From Roseiarcus sp050012775 (lineage in GTDB: Bacteria > Pseudomonadota > Alphaproteobacteria > Rhizobiales > Beijerinckiaceae): a stretch of DNA of 64,000 nucleotides. Location: assembly GCA_050012775.1 (NCBI GenBank), contig JBEKGN010000012.1, positions 62,001-126,000 of the forward strand, read 5' to 3'. A program made the position numbers and the translations under genes. The first letter of the stretch is position 1; every line of letters begins with the position of its first letter. The notes beneath the pieces are model-generated. The model saw only the letters and a list, made by a program, of their open reading frames with translations. It did not search any database and was not told the origin of the DNA. Positions 63,410 through 64,000 of the stretch are shown in pieces.

Positions 63410-63535
63410 ATGACCTTTTCGGCTTTCGATCACCCGATCCTCGGCGCGCCGCTCGGCGACGCCGAAGCCGCGGCGATTCGCCAGGGGCTGCGGTTCGTCG
63501 AACCGGGCGCGGCGGGTCCAAGAGCGAGCCGTTGA
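63410..63535 (+). pseudogene. Possible pcaB 5' remnant
   Basis: A 41-codon frame starts MTFSAFDHPILGAPLGDAEA and soon stops. The beginning resembles the N-terminus of 3-carboxy-cis,cis-muconate cycloisomerase (PcaB), whose gene is usually next to pcaD. The rest of PcaB is missing. If right, the protocatechuate branch is broken or split here. The match covers only about 20 residues, so I hold it lightly. Confidence 0.4.
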
Positions 63536-63648
63536 GCCCCGCCCGAAGGCGAAGTCGGGGGCGCCCTTCCCGCGTCGGCGGCGAAGCTGTATAGAACCGC
63601 CCGCTCCGGCCGCGCCTCGATCGGCGCGGCGCTCTAACCGGAAGATTC

Positions 63649-64000
63649 ATGTCGCAGGATACATCGCACGCCGCCGTCGCGCCTGCCGCCAACGGCCAGG
63701 ACGCGGGGGGAGCGGCGCGCGCCTCCGGCAATTTTTGGGTTCTGGCGCTCGGCTCGGTCGGCGTCGTGTTCGGCGACATCGGCACCAGCCCGCTCTATGC
63801 GCTGCAAACCGCGCTCGGCCATTTCAAGGGCTCCGGCCTCGGCGTCAGGGAGATCGTCGGCGTCGTGTCGTTGATCATCTGGGCGCTGCTGATCGTCGTG
63901 ACGGCGAAATACGTGCTGTTCCTGATGCAGGCGGACAACAAGGGCGAAGGCGGCATTCTGTCGCTGAAGGCGCTGGCGCAGACCGCGCTGGGCAAGCGCA
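63649..64000 (+). CDS. kup: Kup-type potassium transporter, N-terminal part
   Basis: The first 117 codons of a Kup/HAK transporter, cut by the right edge. The diagnostic segment is LGSVGVVFGDIGTSPLYALQ, followed by EIVGVVSLIIWALLIVVTAK and FLMQADNKGEGGILSLKALA. It should take up potassium with protons. The ATG at 63649 follows GGAAGATTC. Confidence 0.92.
   Translation, partial: MSQDTSHAAVAPAANGQDAGGAARASGNFWVLALGSVGVVFGDIGTSPLYALQTALGHFKGSGLGVREIVGVVSLIIWALLIVVTAKYVLFLMQADNKGEGGILSLKALAQTALGKR

Overview
The window is GC-rich, densely coded bacterial DNA. The gene content points to an alphaproteobacterium of the order Hyphomicrobiales (Rhizobiales): an ATP synthase zeta-subunit gene (DUF1476), a YibQ-type divergent polysaccharide deacetylase beside RppH, a DgcA-like flavin demethylase with a betaine transporter, and palindromic intergenic repeats of the rhizobial type. 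I cannot name the genus.

Layout. 1-8148: a sugar-type ABC uptake operon on the minus strand, with one permease fused to a beta-propeller lactonase-like domain. It faces an IlvD/Edd-family sugar-acid dehydratase across a repeat-rich control region; an Ldh2-type dehydrogenase follows, preceded by the tail of a decayed LivF-like ATPase. 8291-16290: a two-sided catabolic cluster, with a hydratase, a CoA-transferase and an acyl-CoA dehydrogenase on minus, and an alcohol dehydrogenase, an aldehyde dehydrogenase and an MmgE/PrpD protein on plus. A decayed transporter fragment follows. 16542-20016: an unusual overlapping pair, a protein with a PhoU-like C-terminus and a pyruvate-phosphate-dikinase-like protein that lacks the PEP/pyruvate barrel. 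20013-23780: small genes, including a TacAT-type toxin-antitoxin pair. 23793-31823: core genes (gyrB, rppH, the zeta subunit, rdgB, an M48 protease, a thermonuclease-like protein).

31956-39299: a tRNA-Arg(CCU) gene carries an integrated element of about 7.2 kb, bounded by 46-bp direct repeats of the tRNA 3' end. It encodes a tyrosine integrase, an AlpA-like regulator, a RuvC-like resolvase, a RepA-like ATPase, a possible small-terminase-like protein and small unknown proteins. It has paired 7-bp integrase-arm-like repeats and an iteron-like cluster beside the ATPase gene. No capsid, tail or conjugation genes are visible, so it resembles a small phage satellite or an integrative replicon.

39448-64000: an adenylate cyclase with repeats, PpiC-type isomerase, argJ with overlapping mutT, a DUF5615/DUF433 pair, and a betaine uptake and demethylation locus (DgcA-like enzyme, TetR regulator, three-gene OpuA-type ABC system). 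Then come xerC, a FitAB-like pair, hrpB, a BKACE enzyme, a Pls/PosA-like single-module peptide synthetase with its own phosphopantetheinyl transferase, pcaD with a possible pcaB remnant, and the start of a Kup potassium transporter running off the right edge.

All functions are read from sequence motifs and family knowledge; no search was run.
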